This document shows, in pieces, positions 24,631 to 33,032 of a stretch of 64,000 nucleotides of DNA. The translations under genes and the position numbers were made by a program. The stretch spans positions 5,258 through 69,257 of the forward strand of contig JABRVW010000100.1 of assembly GCA_039961715.1 (NCBI GenBank), in the 5' to 3' direction. The first letter of the stretch is position 1, and the number at the start of each line of letters is the position of its first letter. The stretch is from JACQPU01 sp039961715. GTDB lineage: Bacteria; Bacteroidota; Ignavibacteria; UBA10030. The notes beneath the pieces were generated by a model. It had not been told where the DNA came from. It did not search any database and worked only from the letters and a program-made list of their open reading frames with translations.

Positions 24631-25905
24631 CTAGTCATAGACGAGATCGATGCCCCTCCGTCGCGGCCGGCTTCCATGCCAGCGAAAACCATCGAGATTG
24701 AAACTCCGTTCCCGTTCCAGAATAAGATTCTCCGGCCGATACGTGCCCTCCACTCCACCGTAGACCGTGATGTCCTGCACCTGACCATCCCCAAACTCAA
24801 CCAGGATCCGATCCCCGCTCGAGCGATTCATCCCGTTGGGGGTGGTTCCTTCGAACAAATAGTAGAGGCTTATTGCGTTCCTGACCGCTTCGATCTTTTC
24901 AATCTGATCGTCCCGAAAAAAGAGCGTCACCTCACGTCCGGTCAGCTGGTCAAATCGCTCCGGGAGTGCCGTGTCGGCCCTGGATACCGCCATTGCCCTC
25001 CCGGCGACGAAGACCTTGCGGAGCTTCCCATCCTGAAGGATCACTGCAATGGAATCGCCCGTGATCTGGTTCTCTGCATACCAGACGACCGGATTCTTCA
25101 GCAGGACCACAAGGCCTTCAGACGGACGATACAGGGCATACCCACTGCGTCCTGCCAGCTCGTTGCGTGCAAACACCACGCTGTCCCGAACGATGTACCG
25201 CAGAGTCGTGTCACGATAGGCCTCCATCACGCGGCCAGTCACCACCAGCGTATCGATCCTTCCCGGCGCCAGGGTGTCCACATGGACCATCCTGGGCCGC
25301 AGAGGGACGATGGTATAATCAATGTCGCCGAAGTGGGCCAGCGAGTCTGCGAAAACCGTGACGCCGTCCCCGGGACTCACCACTCTCACGTTTCCCTTCG
25401 CATGGGACCGGTTCCCTGATTCAAAAAAGATCAGCGAGTCGCATTGTGTCGTGGAAACAGAATCGACGACCACCACGTCCCCGGTGAACGTCGCTTTCCT
25501 CTCCTCTGCCTCATAAAAACCTTCCTTCGCGGTCAGCGTCGTCCCGTCAACTCGTTCCAGTCGTACCCCTTCCCTCATCGTGGCGGAACGCGATGCGCTC
25601 AGGTAAGTCCCTTGTCTTCCCGTCAACGTGATGCTGTCCCTCACGATCCTGACGTTTCCCATCAGTTCAATCCTGCCGCGCTTCATGAACTGCAGTGCGC
25701 GGTCGCACCAGAGATGAACCGGCGTTCCCTGTTCAGAGGGTTGGACAAAATGCACGTTGCCGATGAAATCCCGAACCTCTTCTCCCTCGATTTCCCGGAC
25801 GTTGAGCTGCTGTGCTGAGCGAAGTTCCACTGGTCGCCTTCCCTGGGCGAACAGCTCACCGACGATCGCCGTCAGCAGAATGACCAAAGCCGTTCTGCGG
25901 ATCAT
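24631..25905 (-). CDS. lptA: OstA-like LptA, LPS transport periplasmic protein
   Basis: A signal peptide (MIRRTALVILLTAIVGELFAQ) precedes a long beta-rich region with repeated OstA/LptA units, for example VRDFIGNVHFVQP, IELMGNVRIVRDSI, ATFTGDVVVVDSV and SHAKGNVRVVSPG. At 424 residues it is more than twice the size of E. coli LptA (about 185), as in the OstA-like proteins of Bacteroidota. It would bridge the periplasm between LptC and LptD. It overlaps lptC by 4 bases. Confidence 0.88.
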   Translation of the reverse strand: MIRRTALVILLTAIVGELFAQGRRPVELRSAQQLNVREIEGEEVRDFIGNVHFVQPSEQGTPVHLWCDRALQFMKRGRIELMGNVRIVRDSITLTGRQGTYLSASRSATMREGVRLERVDGTTLTAKEGFYEAEERKATFTGDVVVVDSVSTTQCDSLIFFESGNRSHAKGNVRVVSPGDGVTVFADSLAHFGDIDYTIVPLRPRMVHVDTLAPGRIDTLVVTGRVMEAYRDTTLRYIVRDSVVFARNELAGRSGYALYRPSEGLVVLLKNPVVWYAENQITGDSIAVILQDGKLRKVFVAGRAMAVSRADTALPERFDQLTGREVTLFFRDDQIEKIEAVRNAISLYYLFEGTTPNGMNRSSGDRILVEFGDGQVQDITVYGGVEGTYRPENLILERERSFNLDGFRWHGSRPRRRGIDLVYD

Positions 25906-26438
25906 TGCGCCTTCGTTTCTCCCGACACCTTGAAGATCCTGTAGTTCCTCAGATTCTCCTCAGCTTCAAACCCTGTACCCTGAATCCTCTCCGCAGGAGA
26001 TGCGATCGCCACGAAATCCGGAGTGTGGATGAGTTGCTTCCGGTTATCCCAGAACAGGCGCTCTGTCCGCAAAACCGTACTATCCGTCCTCGACACCACC
26101 ACGACTTCCCCCCATGCTTCAAGATCGTTCGTGAGGTCATCCACCTTTGCCTGCCGGGAGGTAAGCACCGACGTGGCCTGTCCCTCATCGTCAAAGAAAT
26201 CCACAACGACCCCTTCGCTCAGGAGAGTCTGCCGGGGTTCCTCATACACGCGAATGTAACCGGCAGTGATAATTGCTTTCGTCACGCCGGAATCGGAAAG
26301 CGTGACCGTGCTGTTCCAACTTTCCTGCAGCGGCAGGGAACCCAGGTCAATGCCCGGCAACACGGTTGGCCTGATCTTCTCCTCGCATCCCAAAGCACAC
26401 AGGACCATGATGAAGAAACCCGCCTGCCTCACCGTCAC
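25902..26438 (-). CDS. lptC: LPS export periplasmic protein LptC
   Basis: 178 residues with an N-terminal hydrophobic leader ending in Cys18 (MVLCALGC), so probably a lipoprotein anchored in the inner membrane, unlike the transmembrane E. coli LptC. The body shows the LptC/OstA strand pattern (VVVDFFDDEGQATSVLTSRQ, LEAWGEVVVVS, TERLFWDNRKQLIHTPDFV). It overlaps kdsD and lptA by 4 bases each. Confidence 0.87.
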   Translation of the reverse strand: MTVRQAGFFIMVLCALGCEEKIRPTVLPGIDLGSLPLQESWNSTVTLSDSGVTKAIITAGYIRVYEEPRQTLLSEGVVVDFFDDEGQATSVLTSRQAKVDDLTNDLEAWGEVVVVSRTDSTVLRTERLFWDNRKQLIHTPDFVAIASPAERIQGTGFEAEENLRNYRIFKVSGETKAQ

Positions 26439-27415
26439 GCCGAGCCTCCGTTGCGCAAACCGGCTTTCACGAGGTCGTGAAGGTGCACCATTCCCACAGG
26501 CTTGTGGTCATCGTCCACAACGATGAGCTGGGTGATGCTGAACCGTTCCATCTCCTCCAGGGCCACGACGGCAAGAATGCCCCGCCGGATGGTCTTGGGG
26601 TTACGCGTCATGACTTCCGAGGCACGCACGTCCGTGACGTTGGTCATGCGCGCAAGCAATCTTCGCAAGTCGCCGTCCGTAATAATCCCCGTCAACTTCC
26701 CCTTCTCGTCCACCACACAGGTCGCCCCCAGCCGTCCCGAGGTCATGACATAGATCGCTTCCGAGAGTGTCGCCTCCTCCTTCACGACAGGAATGTCCTT
26801 GTCCGCCACCATCATCTCCTCGATCTTCAACAGAAGCTGCTTGCCGAGACTTCCTCCGGGATGGAACATCGCAAAATCTTCCTTCGTGAAATTGCGGCGT
26901 TCGAGCAACGCGACTGCCAACGCGTCTCCCATGGCCAGCGTGGCCGTCGTGGAAGCTGTGGGCGCAAGGTCGTGCGGACACGCCTCCTCCGTGACGCTGA
27001 TATCAAGAACAATATCGCTTTCCCTGGCCAGGGGCGAGGCCAGGGTACCCACCATGGCAATGATTTTCACGCCGAGACGCCGGAGGAGAGGCATGATGTC
27101 GCGGATTTCTTCCGTATCCCCACTCTTCGAAATGCAAATCACCACGTCATCCTTCCGAACCATCCCCAGGTCTCCATGGACCGCGTCTGATGGATGGAGG
27201 AAGATCGCGGAAGTCCCGGTGGAATTCATCGTCGCCACGATCTTTCGGGCCACAAGCCCCGATTTGCCCATGCCCGTAATGATGACGCGGCCTGTGCAAT
27301 TCAGGAGAAGATCCACGGCTTTGGTGAAATTTTCGTTGATCTTTCCCTCGAGCGCGGCAAGCGCGGCTGCCTCGATCCTGATGACTTCCCTCCCTTTTTC
27401 AATCGTCGGGTTCAT
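26435..27415 (-). CDS. kdsD: D-arabinose-5-phosphate isomerase (KpsF/GutQ family)
   Basis: Converts ribulose 5-phosphate to arabinose 5-phosphate for KDO synthesis. SIS domain: RVIITGMGKSGLVARKIVAT, FLHPSDAVHGDLG, ISKSGDTEEI, and the FAMFHPGGSLGKQLL motif (about residue 182-196). Two CBS domains occupy about 205-326. 326 residues, full length. Overlaps the genes on both sides by 4 bases. Confidence 0.95.
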   Translation of the reverse strand: MNPTIEKGREVIRIEAAALAALEGKINENFTKAVDLLLNCTGRVIITGMGKSGLVARKIVATMNSTGTSAIFLHPSDAVHGDLGMVRKDDVVICISKSGDTEEIRDIMPLLRRLGVKIIAMVGTLASPLARESDIVLDISVTEEACPHDLAPTASTTATLAMGDALAVALLERRNFTKEDFAMFHPGGSLGKQLLLKIEEMMVADKDIPVVKEEATLSEAIYVMTSGRLGATCVVDEKGKLTGIITDGDLRRLLARMTNVTDVRASEVMTRNPKTIRRGILAVVALEEMERFSITQLIVVDDDHKPVGMVHLHDLVKAGLRNGGSA

Positions 27416-28197
27416 GCATGATTCCTTTTGGAGAATCGTTGGCGGACCAGAGCAACCAGCCGGGCCACCAACGACGGCCGGACGGATTCCGGAACGACAA
27501 TGTTGTCTTCCATGGAAACCTTGGTCCTGATCATGTTATAGGTTCTGAACGCTTCGATGAGCTCACGATCCTCAAACCCTGGCAAACCGGCAAAGAACTT
27601 CCGGGGATCCAGCGCAATCTCCGGATCGCGGACTTTCTTGTGCAACATGAGCTCGTTGTAGAAATTCGTGATGGGCACCGGGATGTTCATGCCCGTCAAA
27701 CTGTCATGGATCCACAACCGCTCATCATCCCTGCAGACGGCCAGCGTGAGTGAACGGCCACCGCTGGTGCGCATGGACACCTCCCGGCAAGGCCTGCTGC
27801 ACTTCGGGCACGGCAGGCCTGGCTGCCAGGCGGATAACGTCCATCGTCGACGTTCGTGAAATCCCGAATCCAGCTCCCCGGCGCCAAGCTTCGTGATCTC
27901 GAACTCGATCTGTCTGCCCATCGGCTCCCGGACGCTGACTGCGATCTCTCCCCTGTCTGTTTCCACTGCCCCATAGGCAAGAACCTGCGGCAAAGGGGAT
28001 TCCAGGTCGACTCTTTCATCGATGGGTGATACAATGTAATTGCCTGCACCCCGTCGTCCCCGGGATGTGACCTTCCATTGTCGCACATGGCGGCGTATTT
28101 CGTTGTACCCGGGCCGGTCCTCCGGCAGCACCCAGAACAGCAATTCGCTTTCCAGTTGCGTCAAATCCCGCGGGAAACGCTCGTCCTCTTCGTTCAT
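27412..28197 (-). CDS. Protein of unknown function encoded between kdsC and kdsD
   Basis: 261 residues, soluble, no signal peptide or membrane helix. A Cys-containing segment PCPKCSRPC (about residues 129-137) might bind zinc, but only one cluster is seen. The C-terminal third is helical and basic. I recognise no family. It overlaps kdsC and kdsD by 4 bases, so it is translated as part of the KDO/LPS operon, and a role in lipid A-core assembly is a guess from position only. Confidence 0.7.
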   Translation of the reverse strand: MNEEDERFPRDLTQLESELLFWVLPEDRPGYNEIRRHVRQWKVTSRGRRGAGNYIVSPIDERVDLESPLPQVLAYGAVETDRGEIAVSVREPMGRQIEFEITKLGAGELDSGFHERRRWTLSAWQPGLPCPKCSRPCREVSMRTSGGRSLTLAVCRDDERLWIHDSLTGMNIPVPITNFYNELMLHKKVRDPEIALDPRKFFAGLPGFEDRELIEAFRTYNMIRTKVSMEDNIVVPESVRPSLVARLVALVRQRFSKRNHA

Positions 28198-28694
28198 CTC
28201 CGTGCCTTCAAAATCAAATCGACTACTTCACGCACCGCTCCCTCTCCACCTTTTTGCTTGCACACGTAATGTACCTCGCCGCGAACCACCTTTGCTGCGT
28301 CTGCGGGCACCGCCGAAAACCCGACTTGCCGAAGCACCTGAAGGTCCGGCTCATCATCCCCCACGTACGCAATTTGCCTGTCGGTTAGCCCGAGCCGAGT
28401 TTTGATTGCGGCGTAAGCCTGTGCCTTGTCTTCCACGTTCTGGTAAACCTCCGAGATCCCCAGCTCCTTTGCCCGTCGCTCAACGAGCCGTGAATACCTG
28501 CCGGTGAGCAATGCCACGGCAACACCGGCCTTCTGAAGCTTCACGAGTCCGTACCCATCCTGCGTGTGGAACCGCTTCATTTCCTCACCGGATTCGGTGT
28601 AATAAATCCCGCCATCCGTAAGCACGCCATCAACATCCAGCAACAAGAGCGTGATCGGCTTCAGGCGGGCCGTATGGGCAGGAGTGCGGGGCAT
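28194..28694 (-). CDS. kdsC: 3-deoxy-D-manno-octulosonate 8-phosphate phosphatase
   Basis: HAD-superfamily phosphatase releasing KDO. Nucleophile motif LLLDVDGVLTDGGIYY (Asp20, Asp22), LLTGRYSRLVERRAKELGI, QNVEDK, and AYVGDDEPDLQVLRQVG with the metal-binding Asp residues. 166 residues from the ATG at 28694, the usual C0-HAD tetramer size (about 170-190). The longer frame up to 28778 would run into kdsA and is rejected. No Shine-Dalgarno. Confidence 0.93.
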   Translation of the reverse strand: MPRTPAHTARLKPITLLLLDVDGVLTDGGIYYTESGEEMKRFHTQDGYGLVKLQKAGVAVALLTGRYSRLVERRAKELGISEVYQNVEDKAQAYAAIKTRLGLTDRQIAYVGDDEPDLQVLRQVGFSAVPADAAKVVRGEVHYVCKQKGGEGAVREVVDLILKARR

Positions 28695-28746
28695 CGAGAA
28701 TGAAAATGGGGACGGAATGGAAGAATGGGAGCCAACGCGCGTCCGT

Positions 28747-29565
28747 TCACAACGACCGTAATGCAGCGTCGAGCGCACAGACCTGTTTCAAAAGCGAATC
28801 CAGATCCTTCAGCGGCAATTGGCTCGATCCGTCGCTCAGGGCCTTTGCAGGCTCCGGATGAGTTTCCACAAACAACGCATCACAGCCTGCCGCAACGCCG
28901 GCCCTCGCAAGAGGGGCAATGAACTCCGGTTGTCCGCCGCTCGCGGCCTGGTCTGCCCCGGGCAATTGCACTGAATGGGTGACATCCAGGACTACCGGAA
29001 ATCCGGTTTTCCGCATGATCGCGAGCGAACGCATGTCCACGACGAGGTTGTTGTATCCGAACGTGGTACCGCGTTCAGTCAGAAGAATCTTCCTGTTGCC
29101 AGTGGCGGTGACTTTCTCCGCCGCATGTTTCATGTCGCCCGGCGCGAGAAACTGGCCCTTCTTGATATTGACGGCCTTCCCGGTTTCACCCGCCGCGGCC
29201 AGGAGCTCGGTCTGCCGGCATAGAAATGCCGGAATTTGCAATACATCAACCACACGAGCGGCAAGGGAAGCCTCCTGAGGCAGGTGAATATCCGTCAAGA
29301 CCGGCATTCCGAATTCCTTCCTGACGTCGGCGAGAACTCCCAGCGCCTCGTCCATGCCGATCCCCGTGAACGATGATGAACTTGTACGATTTGCTTTCTT
29401 GTACGATGCTTTGAAGATCACGGGGAGTGACCGGGCCTCGGCCGACTTCCGAACCGCCTCGGCCGTGAAAAACACCATGTCACGGCTCTCCACAACACAT
29501 GGCCCGGCTATCAGCACCAGCGGGGCGCCGTCACCCACCGTAATATGTTCAATCCTTACGCTCAC
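28747..29565 (-). CDS. kdsA: 3-deoxy-8-phosphooctulonate synthase (KDO-8-P synthase), probably metal-dependent
   Basis: Condenses phosphoenolpyruvate with arabinose 5-phosphate. Motifs: LIAGPCVVESRDM, FKASYKKANRTS, LTDIHLPQEA, QIPAFLCRQTELL, VNIKKGQFLAP, and FVETHPEP. Cys23 stands where metal-dependent enzymes have their Cys ligand (Asn in the metal-free E. coli type). The GTG at 29565 is chosen over ATGs at 29586 and 29610 because the promoter -10 box covers 29582-29587; it gives 272 residues, the usual length. First gene of the KDO/LPS operon, divergent from ispE. Confidence 0.92.
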   Translation of the reverse strand: MSVRIEHITVGDGAPLVLIAGPCVVESRDMVFFTAEAVRKSAEARSLPVIFKASYKKANRTSSSSFTGIGMDEALGVLADVRKEFGMPVLTDIHLPQEASLAARVVDVLQIPAFLCRQTELLAAAGETGKAVNIKKGQFLAPGDMKHAAEKVTATGNRKILLTERGTTFGYNNLVVDMRSLAIMRKTGFPVVLDVTHSVQLPGADQAASGGQPEFIAPLARAGVAAGCDALFVETHPEPAKALSDGSSQLPLKDLDSLLKQVCALDAALRSL

Positions 29566-29581
29566 GGGCAAAAAGCATTCT

Positions 29582-29610
29582 AACATAGCAAAAAATCGGG
29601 CCACAATCAA
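29582..29610 (-). promoter_or_regulatory. Promoter of the kdsA-kdsC-kdsD-lptCAB operon
   Basis: On the minus strand, TTGATT (29610-29605), 17-base spacer, TATGTT (29587-29582). The -10 box overlaps an ATG codon at 29586-29584, which therefore cannot be the kdsA start on this transcript. Confidence 0.6.
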
Positions 29611-29620
29611 AGAACCGCCC

Positions 29621-29649
29621 TTTACTGGCTGGCATTAATTCCCTATTTT
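29621..29649 (+). promoter_or_regulatory. Promoter of ispE
   Basis: TTTACT (29621-29626), 17-base spacer, TATTTT (29644-29649). The -10 box ends 10 bases before the ispE ATG, so the leader would be only a few bases long. Confidence 0.5.
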
Positions 29650-29659
29650 CACACAGTTC

Positions 29660-30541
29660 ATGAAAACAAGGGCGTACGGAAAGATCAACCTCGGACTCCG
29701 CGTTCTCCGGAAGCGATCCGACGGCTATCATGACATTGAAACGGTGTTTCATCAGGTCGACATTGCCGACGAGCTGACGTTCCGCCTCCATGAACGCGAT
29801 GTGATCTTCTCTACGACACACCCCGATCTCGCGAACGACAGAACAAACCTCTGCCTTCGGGCTGCACGCCTCCTGCGCGACCTCACCGGCATTCAGGATG
29901 GCGTTGAGATCACGCTGGCGAAGAACATCCCGCTGGGAGCAGGGCTGGGCGGCGGCAGCGCGGATGCCGCTGTAACCTTGAAAAGTCTTCGTGCCCTGTG
30001 GAACCTTGACATCAGTGATGCCGAACTGCACACTCTTGCAGTCTCGCTGGGTTCCGATGTGCCCTTCTTTCTTGACGGAGGAAGCGCCTACGCGACTTCG
30101 CGGGGGGAGCAACTCGAACCGCTGCGTCTTGGCCTTCCTTACTGGATCATCGTGGTCACGCCCCCCATCCACGTGTCCACGGCCACGGCATACAAGAATC
30201 TCCGAAGGACCGCAGAACAGGCGTCCCCCGCCGATTTCAAATCGGTCCTCATGAAACACCTCCACGAACCGGAACTCCTTGCCGCAAGGCTCGTCAATGA
30301 CTTTGAACCCGTGGTGTTCGAGCTTCACCCGGAGATCCGCGATCTCAAGGAGACAATGCTCCGTCTCGGGGCTGAGGCGGCACTTCTGACCGGAAGCGGA
30401 TCCTCCGTTTTTGCGCTGACGAAGTCCGAAACCACCGCTCACACGCTCATGAAGGAGCTTGAATCCTTGGGGCGCGTCTTTGTCACAAAACCCTTCTTTT
30501 CACCCACGAATCAGTCATCACCGCCACCTTCCGAGGCATGA
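29660..30541 (+). CDS. ispE: 4-(cytidine 5'-diphospho)-2-C-methyl-D-erythritol kinase
   Basis: Fourth step of the MEP isoprenoid pathway. GHMP kinase motifs: AYGKINLGLRVLRKRSDGYH at the N-terminus, the glycine-rich ATP loop PLGAGLGGGSADAA (about residue 94-107), SDVPFFLDGG, and LTGSGSSVFAL near the C-terminus. 293 residues, full length. There is no Shine-Dalgarno, which fits the near-leaderless promoter. Overlaps the next gene by 4 bases. Confidence 0.95.
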   Translation: MKTRAYGKINLGLRVLRKRSDGYHDIETVFHQVDIADELTFRLHERDVIFSTTHPDLANDRTNLCLRAARLLRDLTGIQDGVEITLAKNIPLGAGLGGGSADAAVTLKSLRALWNLDISDAELHTLAVSLGSDVPFFLDGGSAYATSRGEQLEPLRLGLPYWIIVVTPPIHVSTATAYKNLRRTAEQASPADFKSVLMKHLHEPELLAARLVNDFEPVVFELHPEIRDLKETMLRLGAEAALLTGSGSSVFALTKSETTAHTLMKELESLGRVFVTKPFFSPTNQSSPPPSEA

Positions 30542-32505
30542 CCTCCTTCTTCAACTCGTCAGGACCCCGCCGCGCCCTCCTCCTGATCTCCCTTCTTGCC
30601 GGCTTGCATGTGGCAAGAGGGTACGCTCAGGGCGAATCGGCCGTGGACACGACCAGTGTGGCAACCGACACGCTGAAGAGTCCGCTGATCCCGACCCTCG
30701 GCGCCCTCGGCCCCCATGCCGACACGGCCGGGTTCGATTACCGGACCTTTGTCTGGTCGGATGTTCGGTCGCTCGGCGGTGCCTTCAAATACCGGCCCGG
30801 CGTCTTTCTCAGGGATTTCGGGGGACCGGGGTACGCTGAACAGATTACGATTGACGGAGTGGATGGCAGAGGCCTCGCGTTCATGCTGAACGGACGGCCC
30901 ATCGGAAACCCGGTGACGGGCGCGGTCAATCCGTATGAAATCCCGATTGAAGCAGTCGATCACCTCGACGTTCGCAGGTTTGCCTCATTCTCCGCCTCGA
31001 CGGGCGGCACGTCCGGATTGATCAATATCCGAACCCGCCAATTCAGCACAAACCGGCCGATAACGAAGATCCGCTTCATTCAGGGTCCCTACGAACACCT
31101 TCTCACAGACGCCTTCTACACTCAGAACGTTTTTCGCGATTTCAATGTGCAGTTTGGCGTCCAGCGGCAAGCGCGGGATGACCGGTTTGTGAACAGTGCG
31201 TACGACTCCTGGATCATTCGCTCGGCGATACGGTACAACGTGTCAGGGCGATTGAACATCAGTCTTTCGGATTTGTACCGCAGATGGACCGTCGGCATGA
31301 ACAATGGCATCGATGTTGACAGTACCCGCGCACGCGGACTCAATCCCTTCAGCGACGCAGAAGCGATCGTGCTCTCTGCCAGCGCATCCGAGCGGCGAAC
31401 GCAACGCGACGTGACCCTTTCGGCCGTCGCCTTGCTCCTGCCTGACACGACCATTTCGACACAAGTGCATGGGTACTTCACCACGGCGGAGCGGGAGTAC
31501 ACAGACCCCGCGGGGCTCGCTTCTTCAACGTTCGACCGGTATGCCTACGAGATTCAGGGCCTCATTCTCCATCAGACTATCGAAGCAGGACAATTGAGCG
31601 GATTTGCCGGAGTCCACATTGAGCACAGGATCGCCGGGCTTGGACCTGCGGGTGTGCACACGAACACGATGAGCGCGTGGTACGCGGATGTCACCTACGA
31701 GGTTGCCGGGTTCCTCCGTCCGGGCGCCGCCGTACGCGGCGAGCGGAATGATGCATCGACGCATTTGTCCTGGGGGGTCAGAACAAGCCTGGTCGCAACA
31801 CCGGGACTTGTCTTGAGCGCGGAGTATTCGCGGATCGGCCGGCATCCGACACTCCAGGAGCGGAACTGGAACCTCTACAGGTTCCATGGCCCGCCCAACT
31901 TGCTCGAACAGCACGAACGAATCTCGCTCTCCCTCGAGCTTCAAGGGGGACCAGCACATCTTGAGGTGGCCGCTTCGGAGAGACGCACAGAGAATGCTCT
32001 GATTTTCAGGACCTTGTCACCGACCGCGCAGGTTCCACCCGTCGTTCTCGACGTCCTTCCGGATGTTCACACCCGCCAAATCCGGGGCAACCTCAACATT
32101 CTCCTTTGGCGCTTCGAGCTCAAAGGCGGTCTGACATGGACCGAAATGACCGGTGGCGGGGGCGGGATTTCCCTTCACCCGAAGTTTGTTTTGACGGGTG
32201 AAATCGCCTATCGTGATACGCTGTTCGACGGAGCCTTGGACGCGCGCTTCGGGCTTCAATCCCGCTTCGCTTCGCGCCACACCGGCGTTCGCTATTTTCC
32301 CTCCCACGACCTCTACGCTGAGAATTCCGGCAGATTGCTGAGAACGTTTTCCACACTCGACCTTTTCGGCGTCTTCCGCATCGGCGATGCGTTTGTCACC
32401 CTGGCATGGGAGAATCCCCTGGACCGGGAGTACATGACCGTTTATCCCTACCCCGCCATGGGGAGGAATATCAGGATCGGAGTGAACTGGATTTTTCTGG
32501 ACTAA
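30538..32505 (+). CDS. TonB-dependent receptor-like outer membrane protein
   Basis: A signal peptide (RRALLLISLLAGLHVARGYAQ) is followed by a plug domain (LGGAFKYRPGVFLRDFGGPG ... ITIDGVDGRGLAFMLNGRP) and a beta-barrel of about 500 residues that ends in Phe-Leu-Asp after IRIGVNWI. The plug and barrel pattern fits the receptor family, but at 655 residues it is short and lacks the N-terminal carboxypeptidase-like domain of SusC. No TonB box is obvious. The ligand is unknown. It overlaps ispE by 4 bases, an unusual pairing. Confidence 0.8.
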   Translation: MTSFFNSSGPRRALLLISLLAGLHVARGYAQGESAVDTTSVATDTLKSPLIPTLGALGPHADTAGFDYRTFVWSDVRSLGGAFKYRPGVFLRDFGGPGYAEQITIDGVDGRGLAFMLNGRPIGNPVTGAVNPYEIPIEAVDHLDVRRFASFSASTGGTSGLINIRTRQFSTNRPITKIRFIQGPYEHLLTDAFYTQNVFRDFNVQFGVQRQARDDRFVNSAYDSWIIRSAIRYNVSGRLNISLSDLYRRWTVGMNNGIDVDSTRARGLNPFSDAEAIVLSASASERRTQRDVTLSAVALLLPDTTISTQVHGYFTTAEREYTDPAGLASSTFDRYAYEIQGLILHQTIEAGQLSGFAGVHIEHRIAGLGPAGVHTNTMSAWYADVTYEVAGFLRPGAAVRGERNDASTHLSWGVRTSLVATPGLVLSAEYSRIGRHPTLQERNWNLYRFHGPPNLLEQHERISLSLELQGGPAHLEVAASERRTENALIFRTLSPTAQVPPVVLDVLPDVHTRQIRGNLNILLWRFELKGGLTWTEMTGGGGGISLHPKFVLTGEIAYRDTLFDGALDARFGLQSRFASRHTGVRYFPSHDLYAENSGRLLRTFSTLDLFGVFRIGDAFVTLAWENPLDREYMTVYPYPAMGRNIRIGVNWIFLD

Positions 32506-32510
32506 TCGCC

Positions 32511-33032
32511 ATGACCGTGACGATTTTTGGCAGTGGCCGCTGTTTGCCGTCATCGGAGGAATACAAGAAGGCGTATGAGCTGGGGGCGTTGCTCGCCGGG
32601 GAAGGCCATGTTGTCTGCAATGGAGGGTACAGCGGCACCATGGAGGCAAGCGCCCGCGGGGCAAGGGAAAACAGCGGATCGACCATCGGCGTCACCGTTG
32701 AAACCTTTGGACAGACGGCAAACCAATGGATCCAGCGGGAGGTCAGGGCGAGGAATCTTCCGGAACGTCTCTTGAAGCTCATCGAACTCGGTGACGCTTA
32801 CGTTGTTCTGCGGGGAGGGACGGGAACACTGTTGGAACTTTCCGCAGTGTGGGAATTCATGAACAAGGGGCAGATGCCGCCGAAACCGTTCATCCTCGCC
32901 GATTTTTGGCAGCCCGTTGTGAGCCTCGTTGAGGCCGAGTTGAAATCCGAGGGTGTTCCAGGAAGGGCACTACTTACCGTGGCGACCACGCCGGCGGAAT
33001 GCGTGAAAGCCCTTCATCGCTCACGGCGCTGA
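32511..33032 (+). CDS. LOG family protein (lysine decarboxylase-like Rossmann fold)
   Basis: 173 residues: N-terminal TVTIFGSGRCLPSSEEYKKA, CNGGYSGTMEASARGA and the phosphoribohydrolase-type loop VLRGGTGTLLELSAVWEF (about residues 97-114). The usual PGGxGT is RGGTGT here. LOG proteins release cytokinin-type bases from nucleotide monophosphates; in bacteria many act on AMP-like nucleotides. Start at the ATG 6 bases after the receptor stop. It is convergent with, and overlaps, the GT4 gene by 12 bases. Confidence 0.85.
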   Translation: MTVTIFGSGRCLPSSEEYKKAYELGALLAGEGHVVCNGGYSGTMEASARGARENSGSTIGVTVETFGQTANQWIQREVRARNLPERLLKLIELGDAYVVLRGGTGTLLELSAVWEFMNKGQMPPKPFILADFWQPVVSLVEAELKSEGVPGRALLTVATTPAECVKALHRSRR

